This document shows, in pieces, positions 1 to 11,785 of a DNA stretch of 64,000 bases. Positions within the stretch are counted from its first letter, which is position 1, and every line of letters starts with the position of its first letter. This stretch comes from Typhlomys cinereus. Lineage: Eukaryota > Chordata > Mammalia > Rodentia > Platacanthomyidae. The notes under the pieces were generated by a model. It saw nothing but the letters and a program-made list of their open reading frames with translations. It did no database searches and was not told the origin of the DNA. The DNA lies in the NCBI GenBank assembly GCA_023101885.1, contig JALPQD010000125.1, forward strand, positions 62,001 to 126,000. The letters run 5' to 3'. The position numbers were made by a program, and so were the translations under genes.

Positions 1-105
1 ACATTTCTTCCCAAGTGAGCTGCAGAGATAGCTGAATTCATTTTACGGCTGCTCCAGCTACTACAAATTGAGAACATACATCATTCAAAAGAAATAAAGA
101 AACAA

Positions 106-218
106 GGACATCACATGCCTGTAGTTCCAGTAACTTGGAAAACTGAAACAGGAAGATTGCACATTGATTGTTCAAGCAAATTTGGACAACATAGTGACAC
201 TCTGTCTCAAAAACAAAA
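106..218 (+). repeat. B1-type SINE, degraded
   Basis: The 7SL-derived B1 layout is visible: a 'gcctgtagttccagtaactt' start, a 'ggaagattgcac' middle and a 'ctctgtctcaaaaac' end with an A-rich tail. It is diverged and lacks the usual CpGs. A tRNA-derived SINE follows directly at 224. Confidence 0.75.
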
Positions 219-223
219 ATGAA

Positions 224-402
224 GGGCTGGCAAAATAGCTCCTCAGGTAAGGCACCTGTTTACAAACCTGGTGCCCTGAAACCTGGAAACCTATGTGGGG
301 GAAGTTGAGACTTCCAAAAGTTATCATTTTTACCTCCACTTGTATGCCATGGCATGCATGTGTGTATCTTGTGCCCCCCAATAAATAAATAAATAAATAA
401 AC
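224..402 (+). repeat. B2-superfamily (B3/Dip-like) SINE, old
   Basis: It begins with 'gggctggcaaaatagctcctca', a decayed tRNA-like A-box head, runs through 'cctccacttgtatgccatgg', which resembles the B3/B2 body, and ends in (aaat)n. It abuts the B1 copy upstream, so one element probably used the other's A-tail as a target. Confidence 0.7.
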
Positions 403-437
403 CACAAGATACAAAGGTTTATAGAACAGAATTTGAG

Positions 438-560
438 AGCTGCGGTCATAGCTCAGTGAAAGAATGCTTTTTCCAGCATCCACAGGTCCTGGATTTGAGG
501 CATAACTCATGCTCCCCCAGACATGGAATGGGAAGACATGATGGCAGAGGAATGATGGGG
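438..560 (+). repeat. ID/B4-like SINE fragment
   Basis: The segment 'ggtcatagctcagtgaaaga' followed by 'ggtcctggatttgag' preserves the A-box and B-box spacing of a tRNA-Ala-like ID head. The 3' part is B1-like but badly eroded. Confidence 0.5.
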
Positions 561-3113
561 TTTCATTTTTTAAAAAACTATCTGATCATAATAACAGACA
601 AAGGCAGATGCAGAATTATTGGGGAGGAAGAAAGAAAAACTTCTAAAACCCACATATTAAAATTAGCTGTGAATCTTAGATATAGGTAATAAATATAAGA
701 ATGCTCAAACATTCATCTATATATAAATGTGTATTTAGAAAGGTTTTTCTAATAAAAATGTCTATTCAAGTGAATCTTACGTACATATGATTTTGGCAAA
801 GTTTCCTTGCCCTGGAGAATATTTTCTAGATCCCAGAGAACTTAATTAAATTCATACAGTTTATGTTTTTAAAAATTATGCTCACATTTATGAGTTCTAA
901 AGAGCAATAATTACTCCAATGCTGCTGAGCTGAGAACAGAACGAATTGAAAAGTAATGTAGAAAACAATAATGGAAAAATATGTTGAAGTTCAGCAGCCA
1001 ACAAGAGCAAAATATGACAACCTCAGATGGTCAGAGCACAATAAAGCTGATAAAAATACAGAAATTAATTTCAAAAGTATTAGAAAATGTCAAGTAATAT
1101 AAGAATCACTGGGGTTGGATCATACAGGCTCACCTTTTTTTTAACAACAGAAAAATGAGTGGAATTGAGTAATATTTACTTGCATTCTTCTCTGGATAAC
1201 TTGTATTTATACAAAAAAGCTTTTTGTATCTATACAATGTTGTTCTTCTAGGACATACATTATGAGCCCAATAAAATTGACTAGAGCACAGGAACCTGAC
1301 ATTTTGTAGGACAAAATAGGTTGAGCATTAGAAATCTTGTGAGATTCTTGTACTATAATATAATATAGGCAATTTAGGATCATCTCTGAAGTCCAGCCAA
1401 CACTCATGGATTCCATCTCAGGACAAACTCCTTAGTGGCATTGAACCGTTGGGTAATTTCATGCTACAATCTTTTGAGCTTTAGTATCTCCTACAGTACA
1501 ACAAGCATTGTGATATTTATTCTTGCAATATTATATGTGCATTCAATGAATAATCTGTATCAAGTGCCTCACACAGGGCTTTGTCTCACCAGATGAAAGG
1601 ATAGTTTCCCCAAAAACATTCATTTTAAATCAATTGTTCTGAACTCAAAAAGGGAGGGGGGAACCCAAGGCTTTTTGTAAGCCTTCTACAGTCCCCTTGA
1701 TTTAAGTGTTCTGGGCTTCTGGTCACCTTCCAGAAAACCACACCTAACACAAGCCAGCTGTCCGTGTGGGAAAGGCAGCCCACCAGAACATCCACTTTGA
1801 ATCAATGCCAGCTTCATCTTTGAAAGCCCTCCTGAATCTCTTTCTAGTTCTCATTCTGCCAGGGAAGGAATTAAAAAAAAAAAGCAACAAGAAAATCAAG
1901 AGTAATTCTTTGAAATTTAGTAGTTGTTAAATTGGGAGCTAGGTCAGGTGAGGAGCTTATGTCAAGCTCTGCACATTTAGTAAGCAACCTAGTTACTCCT
2001 GAATGCCTAATGGTATTACTGTCCTTGACCTTACATGTGTGCTTAACTTCCGTCAGGTCCCTATTTTCTCACATTCCATCTAGCCAGAGAGGCAGATGCT
2101 CAGTAAACAAACTCTGAAGGGGGCCAGCAGGTGAATCCTGTTGGAGTCCTTCTCTTAAGCACCAGTTCTGCTTCTCACAAAGAAGCCCATAGCCCTCTGG
2201 GGCTGCCAACTGGGTTCCATGTAATGCTGTGCCCCAGTCTCATGTCTACAAGGCATGCCACCAACAGGGAAGAAAAACAGTTCAACTTAGGAGAGCCACA
2301 GAAGTCTCCGAATCAGAGTTCATAGCCAGCATACATTTGTGCCGAAGAAAATCACGAACAGCACCAGAACATGGATCTTGACTCACTTTTTAGTAGACAA
2401 TTCACATCAAACAACTATTTAAAGGTAGGCTATTGCCTCATTCCATGTGTGAATGCTTTCCCACCGCATACCTTTCATTATGCCTGAACAGGTGGTCCTT
2501 TTTCTCTTACATGATTTCCATTGTTTATCTCTGAGGGGAACTATGAACCGATGTACCCTTTTCAAATTTAGTTTTTTTTCCTCCCAGTCCTTGTCACTGG
2601 GCTTTTGTCAGCTGTAGCCACAGCTGTCTAGAGCACAAGTTCTCCTGGTGATAAAAAGCACAGGACTTGGACCATTTGCACCTCTAGAATCAGTGCAAGC
2701 CCAGACTCCCCAGCACAGATCAATATTCTGCATTAGAGAAATGCAGGAATGAGCCAATAGAATTAGCAGAGTAATTTACTGTGCCGGGGTTGCAGCTGGC
2801 AGGGACTGCAGAGGGAAACAAGCAGATGTTTGTTTGCTAATGGTGGTTTTCTCAAGTAGTCAGAGCTCAGTGCCCCATCCCTCCATTAGTCAGCCTGTCC
2901 AGCTTAATAAAAAAGGATAAGGGATATTAGGCTTTGCTCTGTTGATAATGTCAACGAAATTCTTTTCTCACCTTTCGGTACAATGCTCCACGTTTTTCAT
3001 GGTTAAATATCCAATGACATTGTATGGCATTTAAGATTTGTTTTAGTGATGAAAAGAATTTGGATGCAGAAGGATTTCATGAACATTTTGTTTTGGAGGT
3101 CAAATTTTCATTG
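561..3113. other. Unannotated single-copy DNA
   Basis: About 2.5 kb with no recognised repeat, RNA gene or coding region. It is AT-rich from 660 to 1160 and more balanced from 1680 to 2900. Open frames are short and unlike any protein I know. Confidence 0.6.
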
Positions 3114-3165
3114 TGTGTGTGTGCATGTGTGTATGTGAGAGAGAGAGAGAGAGTCAGAGACAGAG
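3114..3165. repeat. Compound (GT)n-(GA)n microsatellite
   Basis: An interrupted GT run passes into a GA run. It creates spurious short frames on both strands that read as serine/threonine/leucine or arginine/glutamate runs. Confidence 0.9.
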
Positions 3166-4062
3166 AATGTGTACAGATGGATAGTATACTCGCCATAAGT
3201 TTGGTAGACAGAAATAAAATGGCTTCAAGAGACAGTAGGAACATGTGGGGTTTTCTTGTTATAACAAGGTAACAATTTCTATAACAATGAGTATATTTGT
3301 TAAAGCACTTACAAGGAAAACTATTTCTCCTGGCCTTGCCTACCTGTGCACCCACCTGGAAGGAATCTAAGACTTTCAGAGTCATAAAATTGTCTTCTGA
3401 GAGGCTACTGATAAGATGGAACCCTATGGATACACTGTGAGCTATGGTCTCGCCTTTTGTTTTTGTTTCCTTATCTACAACACTGGATATTATCTAGCAA
3501 AAACCATTTCTCTAGCATACATTTTCTGACGTTTCCTACAGCAAGACTGTGAGCTACATTTGTGAGAGAAAAATCTCATATGAATCATAATACTATAGGA
3601 AGAGTCCTATAGACTTTGGGAGACAGTCCCAGGGAGACTGTTTAAAATAAGAAAAAATGAACAGAGGTTTAAAGAATTCCCAGTCATCTTAAACCCTTGT
3701 TGGGAGTTAGAAGTGTGGAGGGGAGTCTTGGAACTGATGTAGGAAAGGATCCAGATTTAATAAAGAATGAAATCACAGTTTTCTGAAAAAATCTATAGGA
3801 ATCTCTGTGGTGGACATACAACATCAGTAGGAAATAGAAAGTGGCTCAGAGCTTAAAACACTTTGATTATCATCAGTCACACTGACTTTGTATGGTTGGC
3901 CACCAGGTGAGACTAAAAGACCATCTGCCTGGTCAGTTCTATGATTCAGGCCATTGGTGGTCAACCTGTAATAAGCAAGAAAGCAGAGTACAAGGAAGGC
4001 ATGAAGTAAGGAGGTGACCATATTTCTGTATGCAGCAGAAGCTAAAGTGAGGGTTAGATATT
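3166..4062. other. Unannotated single-copy DNA
   Basis: No gene, RNA gene or recognisable repeat. Open frames are all under 110 codons. Confidence 0.6.
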
Positions 4063-4295
4063 AAGGGGTTGGGAACTAAGGGGATGGCTCAGTGATTTTA
4101 ACCTTTGCTTCAGATCCCCAAATCCATTGAAAAAATGGTAGGTGGAAATGATGGTCTGCAGTTGGAGCCTGGGAAATCCCAGAGCAAAGCAATAAGAAGT
4201 CGAACAATCCAGGATGATTCCCATGTCACCCCTTAGGCCTCCACAGTCATATACACTCGAGTGCCTTATGGAACACATGCAACCCCAATCCCCCC

Positions 4296-4348
<53 letters not shown>
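4063..4348 (+). repeat. Dip-type SINE, old, ending in (AC)25
   Basis: The head 'ggatggctcagtgatttta' fits a decayed pol III A box. The body has 'gcctgggaaatcccagagc' and 'gatgattcccatgtcacc', shared with the copy at 11944. The tail is a CA run at 4297-4347 of about 25 units, which probably grew from the element's own CA-rich 3' end. Confidence 0.75.
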
Positions 4349-4349
<1 letters not shown>

Positions 4350-4574
4350 GGGGCTAAAAAACGCAGTTTCCCAAGTGAATGGATGAATCTGGTGGAAGGG
4401 TGGTGATCCATGGGAAAGAAAAGTTAGTGGCGACTGAGGTTTAAAATGTGGAGAACTAGGTGTCATTAAACAGAATAGACCATCAAAAGAGGAGCTGATT
4501 TGGAGGCACTGCTGAGCACCTCGGCATGTCAAGCACATTTCACACACCATTTCATCTTATGTTCGCAATTTTTA

Positions 4575-4725
4575 TTGGTAGCTATATCACTCTCACTTTA
4601 TTTCTGAGGAAACTGGGACTCACGTAATAACCAATTTGGCCAAAGTCACACAGACAGCATGTGACCCAGTGGAGATTTGAACTCGGCTCTGTCTGGTTCC
4701 AAAGACTGCATTTGTCCCAGAGGTT
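4575..4725 (-). repeat. MIR SINE
   Basis: On the plus strand the reverse-complement MIR core is clear: 'tttctgaggaaactgggact' followed by 'ccaaagtcacacagacagca' and 'gatttgaactcggctctgtc'. MIRs are ancient and mammal-wide. Confidence 0.85.
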
Positions 4726-5204
4726 GCCCATCTGTGCTCTGAAGCATTCTAGAGATCCTTGGAATCTAGGTGCCTGGACCCTGACCTTGAGCCAACTGGA
4801 CTTAAGATTTTTTTCTTCCTTGAAAGAATTCTCCTGCTAGCAAAATCATAAATTCTGTTGCATCTCAACAGAGAGAAGCTTGCTTTTAGGAATGCTAAAT
4901 TTATGGAACGAAAGGAGCAGGAGGAGGTGTCCACATGTTAAAAGACGAGAACAGGCCTGTAACAAAGACACAGGTTCAGGAGCTCATGAGTAGATCAGCA
5001 AAGGAGGCCGCCTAGTGCTCTGTTGGCTTGCTGATAGAAACCACATGCCAGTAGGTCTAATATTAGAGTCAGTTAAACTGGTATACACTGGGATGGCTAA
5101 AGTTCCTAGTTGGGCTGTGGCTCTGGATGTTACTGCTCTCTCGAGTATTTGCACATGTATTCCTCTACCAGCTGATAGCCCCACTCATTAAGAATGAGCT
5201 TGAA
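4726..5204. other. Unannotated single-copy DNA
   Basis: I see no gene or recognisable repeat between the MIR and the B1 copy. Confidence 0.55.
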
Positions 5205-5340
5205 ACAGGCGTGATAGCGCATCCCTGTGATCGCAGCGCCACGGAGGCTGAGTGAGGCAGGAGGACTGCAGCGATTACAGATACACAGCAAGCCCAGGCT
5301 AAGGAGAGACCCTGTCTCAAAAAACAAAAACAAAAACCAA
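5205..5340 (+). repeat. B1 SINE
   Basis: It starts 'caggcgtgatagcgcatccc', keeps 'ggaggctgagtgaggcagga', and ends 'gagaccctgtctcaaaaaac' with an A-rich tail. Several CpGs survive, so it is younger than the copy at 106. Confidence 0.9.
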
Positions 5341-5840
5341 CTGGCATTGATTCCAGATTCATTTGTTTTTGTAAATTATATTTTTATTGACATAAAGTTG
5401 CTTTCACAAAAACTTAAGTGAACTGTTCAGAAAGAATAAGTTGAGTTCCTTGCCTTCTGATGAGGTATACGTGAGATTGTGAACAATGGTGGGGAAATGG
5501 AAACACTAGCAGTTTCAGGCTCACCCCACAATGTCTTTCAGTCCCTGGAATCCTAAAAAAACAAAACTGGAATGGTAGGTGGTATATCATGAATACAGTT
5601 TGCCCAAGTGTCAGAATTTGGTCCTATATAAAGAGTGAGAGCTTAATCTATGCTTAGAAGTTTCAAATGAAAATTAAATACCACCTGTGTCTGCATAATT
5701 TTTATGATGCTTTATTTGAAATCACTTTTTATTATTATTATTAAGTTCTAGCCATTGGTCTTGATCAAGTGAGGGAAGAATGTACCTGCTGGGTATTTTT
5801 ACTGTAAAAGAAGAGAATTTCTTTTCTTTTCTTTCTCTTT
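5341..5840. other. Unannotated DNA, AT-rich
   Basis: No recognisable feature. Short T-rich and (ATT)n patches lie at about 5728-5744. Confidence 0.55.
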
Positions 5841-5842
5841 TT

Positions 5843-5902
<60 letters not shown>

Positions 5903-5904
5903 TC
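5841..5904. repeat. (TTTC)16 microsatellite
   Basis: An unbroken tetranucleotide run of 16 units, preceded by an impure pyrimidine tract from 5818. The reverse strand reads as a lysine/glutamate/arginine frame with no biological meaning. Confidence 0.95.
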
Positions 5905-6402
5905 ATTCACTTTCTTGGACATAAGTCAATCACTTTGATCAAACCAACTAGAGAATCTGACAAGAAGCAAATGTAAACATGTTGAAGCTTCTCAGAATTC
6001 AAAAACAAAAAACAAAAAGGGACAGAGAATGGGATTTTAAATTCTGAATGACCTTATTATGATTTCCATTTGCAAAAATTTCCCCTTGCTTTAAATAGAT
6101 GTAAGGTTCCGTCCTTACTAACAGACACCGTTCTGCCACTCTTGAACATGACATAAAATTAGGCTCTCAGCTTTCGGGGAATGGACTGCGGTGAAGGTAT
6201 TTCTAGCTCTGTGTACAAGGATGAATTTACTTGGTCGCATAGAGAAATATGAGAAGCTACTGCAGGCAGAAAGAGAGGTCGCCCTGCTTCTCAGCAGCTG
6301 CTACACTGTGTCCTAGAAGCCCCCAGCAATCTATTTGTGAAGCCTATGTCTCTAATTGGCACTACAGTCATGGAGACCCCTCCCTTTGTGCACCCCATAG
6401 AA
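5905..6402. other. Unannotated DNA
   Basis: No recognised gene or repeat. Confidence 0.55.
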
Positions 6403-6447
6403 GGGAGGGAGGGAGGGAGGGAGGGAGGGAGAGAGAGAGAGAGAGAG
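6403..6447. repeat. (GGGA)n-(GA)n microsatellite
   Basis: About seven GGGA units pass directly into about nine GA units. Confidence 0.95.
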
Positions 6448-7529
6448 TTGTATTGTACGTGCACGCATGTGTGTGATGTGTGCAATCACCTGCTTCCCTT
6501 CTCTTGTTGCCATGGGTTACAGAGCCCAGAGCAGGATTGTGCGGCCAAGCACTCAGGATGAAAATAACAGCTCAGCCCCTGGAAAAAAGAAAAGAAAAGA
6601 AATTAGAAATAGGGAACAGGCAAACAATAACAAAAGAGCAAAATTCAACATCTAAAGAAAGCTTGATTGTAGACAAGAAAGTCAGGCAGCCCAATGGGAG
6701 AGACTCTTCATATATCTAGCTCCCCACTAGGTGTGTTGATCTAAACAGAAAAAATGAGAAAAGAATGAACACAAACATCTATAGTAATGCTGTACCTCCA
6801 TCCTCCCGGGGCCCTAGGTACCCCTCTATGAGCCACCTTGGAGAAAAATAATCAGTCTGCTAAGAGATAAATCGACAGCTGTCAGGGACCCCATGATGTG
6901 CTTGGCATCTTGGTACCAGGCTCTGGGGAGAGACACCACCAACAGGAAGGAGGCTGTGACCTTGCAGAGGCCGCCATTTAATTAAGCATTTCCAGTCTGG
7001 AAGCCAGGCTTGGTGTGGACCCTGCACCGGGCTCCTCATTACTCTTCTCATTTGACGGCCCATCACTGAAAATAACGTGCTTCCGCCCCTTTTCCAGGGC
7101 CTCCTGACTATTTCCTTGGAAATGTACTAGAAGTGTAGTAGAAAGGAGAATTTCTCAACAAATCTGATCTCCTGATTTTATAGATTTAAAGGAAAAAAAA
7201 ACAGACTTGGATATGAGCTTGGTCTTTCATTTTTGTTTTGTTACAGGGTGAAAAGTAAATTTAAATGATGCAGCTAATGTCTGCTTGTTCGAGTCTCAGG
7301 TTAGAGGTGAGAATCCCACCATTTCTTTAGACCGAGCAGCAGGGAAAATTATTAACTACGGTGATGCCTCCTCTGAGATACATAGCCTCCGAATGGGAGA
7401 AGACACACTGTGTTCCATCAGATGTTGTCGCGTTAGATACAGCTGTCAACTTGGCCATTGAAAGCTTGTACTCTGGGCACATTCGTAAAGAATTAGTCAT
7501 TGAGTTAAAACCTAAGCAAGTCTCTAGGA
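6448..7529. other. Unannotated single-copy DNA
   Basis: No gene is visible. A perfect 10-bp palindrome GACAGCTGTC at 6874-6883 combines an E-box CAGCTG with two TGTC half-sites. Nearby, 6970-6985 carries a homeodomain-type 'tttaattaag'. These are weak motif-level hints only. Confidence 0.5.
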
Positions 7530-7790
7530 GATTGTCTAACTGATGGGAAAGATCCAGCCCATAGTAGATGGGACTAATTCCTGGGAGCTGGTTAGGGAAA
7601 TCGGTTTTCTTCAGTACACTAGGCCAGACATGCTGGTCTGGCATGTGAAGATTGTCCCATTTTCAGCAGTTCTGTGAATATGGCCAGTTTCCTAGGTCCC
7701 TAGTGTTGGTATGAGTTTTCCTGCCAAGATGGACTAAAAGATATGTAAAATCATAAGGTGGAATAAAACCCATTGTTTCCCCCATTAAAC
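7530..7790 (+). repeat. Possible decayed MaLR LTR
   Basis: Two stretches recall rodent MaLR LTRs: 'gactaattcctgggagctgg' and 'gccaagatggactaaaagat' followed by 'ggaataaaaccc', the usual end with its AATAAA signal. The similarity is weak and the 5' end is not defined. Confidence 0.35.
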
Positions 7791-7947
7791 CATCTGGTCA
7801 CAAATTTATCAGTAATATTTACAGTAACTGGCAGGTTGTTAGACCACAAGACATAGGGCATTTGAACACATATTAGAAGGCATGTGTTTGTCTATAAAGC
7901 CTTTTTGTTCTTCTCTTTCTTTCCTCCCCCTATTCCTTCTTCTTCTT

Positions 7948-8152
7948 GTCATCCTGAGGATTGAACCTAGGGACTCACACATGATGTCCTCAGACATGTA
8001 CTGTACCACTGAGCTGTATTCCCAGCCTTCTTTTGCCTCTCATTATGAGACAGGTTCACACTAAGTTGCTCAGACTGTCCCTGACCTCACTCTGTAACCT
8101 TGACACACTCATCCTCCTACCCCAGCCTCCCAAGTCACTGAGATTAAAACTT
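7948..8152 (-). repeat. B4/ID-B1 composite SINE
   Basis: Read on the plus strand, the reversed ID-like head 'gaggattgaacctagggact...gtaccactgagctgtattcc' comes first. A reversed B1 body, 'gagacaggttcacactaagt...cctcccaagtcactgagat', follows. The two-part structure fits B4 or an ID/B1 dimer. Confidence 0.65.
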
Positions 8153-9049
8153 CTTCTCCAGGTCTGATGTCTACAAGCCTTTCTAATTCAGGCCACCATG
8201 TATTTGTGAGAGGCTCAAGGAACAATTTCTTCCTTTTTTGACCCTCTCCGTGCCCATCCAAAGAGCTAAATGTAACACGCGCTGATCTCAGCTAGCTCCT
8301 CCTCACATGGGGTAAGACACTGCTGCAGGTTCACTTCCCCTTGCTGCTTCCTGGCTAGACACGTGCCAGTCCCTTCCCTGTTCCATCTCCCACTTGCTGA
8401 GCACTGCAGTGGCTGTGCTCACCATGACACATGTATTTTGCCATCCCCAGGATTAGAGCACGTGGATAATGGTGGTGTTCCTGTGCCTCTGGCAGTGCGA
8501 GAAGAGCTGGCTGCCATGACGGGGGCCACGCTTGCCTTCAGGACCATCCTCCAAAAGGTTAATGTCAGAGAGGTGTGAGGAGCCCATGTCTTTCATAGGC
8601 GGGCAAGGCAGCCCACTCGCTTCTCTCCTCTGAGTTCTAGGGACAAAGGTGAGGAAGAGGGTACAAGCTAGAGTTCTTAAGGCTATTCGTTGTGTCTCTA
8701 TGACCTTGCACAGGGCCATCGAGATCTGGCCACTAGAAACATACAGGGAGCCAGAACTGCACCCGGGGCTGCAGTCTGTCCTGGGAACAGGTGTCTGTGC
8801 TCCTGTCCCATCAGAACTACCACCAGGGCTATTCCACACATTTCCTAAAGCAGTTCAGCTTCCCCCTGCTAAAGCTATTAATCCAAGACCTAAATCCTGC
8901 TGTTGCTAATGGTGAGATGGCCTTGAGAGATTCTCAGCTCGTCCTTTGATCTCAGGGAGCCCTCTGGAGCTGCATATTTCTCTCCATATTCAAAGTCCGG
9001 AGATCTGTTTTCTTTCTCAGGGGTCCCACTATGTTCCCTTTCCTTCTCC

Positions 9050-9051
<2 letters not shown>
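8153..9051. other. Unannotated single-copy DNA
   Basis: No coding exon could be supported. The overlapping open frames of 128 codons (minus strand, 8453-8839) and 86 codons (plus strand, 8649-8909) show no recognisable domain. Confidence 0.5.

Positions 9052-9091
<40 letters not shown>
9052..9091. repeat. (CT)20 microsatellite
   Basis: An unbroken CT run of about 20 units with an impure CT/CA continuation to about 9122. Confidence 0.95.
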
Positions 9092-9095
<4 letters not shown>

Positions 9096-9900
9096 CTCTC
9101 TCCCCCACACACACTCTCTCTTCCTCCACATTACTCTTGAATGTACCTTTCATTTCTGATCCCCACCCAGAAACGATCACATTTTAGAACCTTGGAACTG
9201 AAAATCACCAGAAGAAATTCTCAGAGAACATCCACCATGTTTTTGCACGGTGGGATGTGACTATGAACAGGGATGCAAGAACCTCTAGGGGGCTGAAAGG
9301 AATGAACTTTCAGCTCGGGAGGAGGAGGGTTCAGTCCCAGAGCACAACAACGGATGGCTGGAAAGCCAAGAGCAAAAGAGATGAAGAGAGAACCTTGAGG
9401 AGGATTGACAGGGTGCTTACCCTGCAGCCTGTCCATCTTCCAATGCACAAAAAGAAATAAGACACCATGCTTTGGACAATGGGAACTGCTGAATGTTATA
9501 AGGCAGGAGGATAACCTACTACACATTATGAAAAGAAGGACATGAGGCTGGAAGGCTATGGGATAGCAAGTAGGGAGACTAAACAGGGAAACCCTGGGCA
9601 GAAGTAATTAGCCTTGAATAAAGTAGTGGCCATCAAGATAGGAAAAACCAATGCCTTAGAGGCTTGTTTGCAAACAGAACTAATGCTAGTGGCCTATGGG
9701 TGAGCGCAGCTGGGGCTGTTGTGAGTGGCCTTCGGAGCCACAGACCAGAAGCAGTCATCTCAAGTGACCATCACTGTGCAAACCCTGATCACAGCCTAGC
9801 AGAAGGGACAGGTTGAGAGGAGCTGGGACTAGACAGTACAGCTCTCTAGTCACAGTTGATCTGAGCACCTGACCCCAGGCAGGCTGTCCATAGGCTGGAT
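9092..9900. other. Unannotated single-copy DNA
   Basis: No gene or confident repeat. Confidence 0.5.
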
Positions 9901-9909
9901 GGTGACCGA

Positions 9910-9917
9910 TGACGTCA
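9910..9917. promoter_or_regulatory. Consensus CRE palindrome
   Basis: The perfect cAMP-response element TGACGTCA lies inside a wider dyad in which 'ggtgac' at 9901 pairs with 'gtcacc' at 9914. CREB/ATF-family factors bind this octamer, usually when the CpG is unmethylated. Its closeness to the forkhead repeat at 10004 suggests a regulatory block, but binding is inferred from motif alone. Confidence 0.4.
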
Positions 9918-10003
9918 CCCAGCCTGTAACTGTAATCTGTCCCAGTTAGGTTTGCTCTCTTGGCAACATGAACTATGAATAGAGCCAGAGAATAAGCCAG
10001 TCG

Positions 10004-10067
10004 ATAAACAATAAGTCAATAAACAATCGAAACCCAGACAATAAACAATAAGTCAATAAACAATCGA
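10004..10067 (+). repeat. Perfect 27-bp direct duplication with four forkhead-like motifs
   Basis: Identical 27-bp copies occupy 10004-10030 and 10041-10067, a period of 37 bp. Each copy carries two ATAAACA heptamers (10004, 10019, 10041 and 10056), which fit the forkhead core RYAAAYA and are spaced 15 bp apart within each copy. The overlapping AACAAT also fits a SOX core. No A-tail or target-site duplication marks it as a transposon. Confidence 0.8.
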
Positions 10068-10628
10068 GAGGGAATGGGTATGGAGTTCCTCTAAGTCCTA
10101 GAGGTCAGTCTGCAGAGAACAGGGACCAGATGGCAACAATAAGCAGATAAAACAACGGAGGTCAGCTCTGTAAGGACTGACAGCAAAAGAAAGCTTCTAG
10201 AATCGTCTCCAGCTCTGAGTATTTTCTATTTCTGATGCTGTTCCTCAAATATTTCTACAGTAAAAGAATGCAACCATGTCACATGCTCATCCCTGCCCTC
10301 TGCTGTGTCCGCTGGAGACATCTGCCTATGTTAGCCTCCTTGTGAAGGATTCTACCACCTCGGATAACTGACCGAGAGCCATCTTGGGTCACACAGAATA
10401 GGTACATGAAAATCAGAAAGAATGTGAAGCTTCACATTCCAGAGATTCTGCTCTGTGGCAGAATTTTAAAGCCATGACGTGTTTCAGTGGGTTGAAAATG
10501 TCTTTGAACGTGTGCACCCATCTCCAGAGCCATGATTAATTACTGGCTGTTGCTGCTGGTTATGCCTGAGGCTCTCAGTAAGAAAATGAGCAGGAAAGCA
10601 TGGGAGCCTTTACATCCTGACAGCCAGC
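10068..10628. other. Unannotated single-copy DNA
   Basis: No recognised feature. The 267-codon frame that begins at 10532 is explained by the purine tract downstream. Confidence 0.55.
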
Positions 10629-11174
10629 CAGGAAGAAAGGCAGAGAGGGAGGGAGGGAAGGAGCAAAGAAGGGAGGGGAAGGGGGGAAGGAGAAAAGAAA
10701 GAAAAGATCAGGAGGAAGGAAGAAAGAAGGGAAGAGAAGGAGGGAGAGAGGAAGAAAGGAAGGAAGGGAGGGAGGGAAGGAGAGAGGGAGGGAAGAAGAG
10801 AGGGAGGGAAGAAGGGAGGGAAGGAGGGGAAAGAAAGGGAACAGAAGGAGGGAAGGAAAGAAGGGAGGGTAGAAAGAAAAGAAAGAAGAGAGGAGGAGGG
10901 TGGTGGGAGGGAGGAAAGAAGGAAAGAGAAGGAAGGGAGAAAGGAAGGAAAGAAAGAAGGAAAGGGAGGGAAGGGAAGGAAAAGGAAAGAGAAGAGGAGA
11001 AGAGAAGGAAAGAGGAAGGGAGAAATAAGGGAAAGCGGGGAAGTGAGGAAGGAAGGAAGAAAGGGAAGAAGGAAGGGAGAGAGGGAGAGAGGGAAGGAGG
11101 GAGAGAGGGAGGGAACGAGGAAGCAAAGGACGGGGAAGGACAGGGAAGGAACGAGAGAGAAGCAGGAAGGGAGG
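10629..11174. repeat. Polypurine/polypyrimidine tract, about 545 bp
   Basis: The plus strand is almost entirely G and A in GGAA, GGGA and GAAA arrangements, with only scattered C or T (for example near 10710, 10870 and 11140). Every stop codon needs T, and on the complementary strand every stop needs A, so all six frames stay open for long distances. The overlapping frames of 194-267 codons are therefore artefacts. Confidence 0.97.
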
Positions 11175-11785
11175 CTGGATGCCAGTGGCAGCAAGGATTC
11201 TCAGCTTTCTGGCTGCGCAGCCTTGTCCAGCCTGCGTCGCTGCAGGCAGATGAGGTGTGCTGCTTCTCCCCAGCACGCGAAGTTCCACACTCAACATGCT
11301 CAGCGCACATTTCTGAATTAGTTCCAGCTAGTTAGTGTCACTGCAGGACAATTTAGCCTGCCATTGTTTGAGTATTCAACCTACTCTTCGATGATGGATT
11401 CCTAGAAAAGGCAAAATCCATTATTTACACACAGTAGGAAAATAAACCTTCTCCCTCAGCCCAAGACGTGAGATCGAGAAAGCTTTTCATTTTAGACAGT
11501 TAGATATTTCTCATTCAAGCGGCTTTGTCGACTCCTTTAATCAATGTCCTTTACAAAAAAAAATTTGGCAATTCAGTTTCTGTATTCAGGAGGGGTGAGA
11601 TGTAACTAAGGCATCAGCAACCAGCAATTCATGGTCTGTTAGCCAGGACCAGTTTGCAGTAAAGTACAGCTAACAGGCAGCTGTGCCTTGAGGTGGCACC
11701 AAACAACCCAGTGAAGCACAAAGCACAGAACCACTCCAGGCTTGAAAGGTGCAGGGCAGGCAGGTGAGGGAAAGGGTCAGTCTGA
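11175..11785. other. Unannotated single-copy DNA
   Basis: No gene or confident repeat between the purine tract and the next B1. Confidence 0.5.

Noticed and set aside
10532..11335. 267-codon plus-strand frame and three long minus-strand frames over the same DNA
   Set aside because: The polypurine composition removes stop codons from all frames; the predicted peptides are G/E/K/R or S/P/L/F low complexity.
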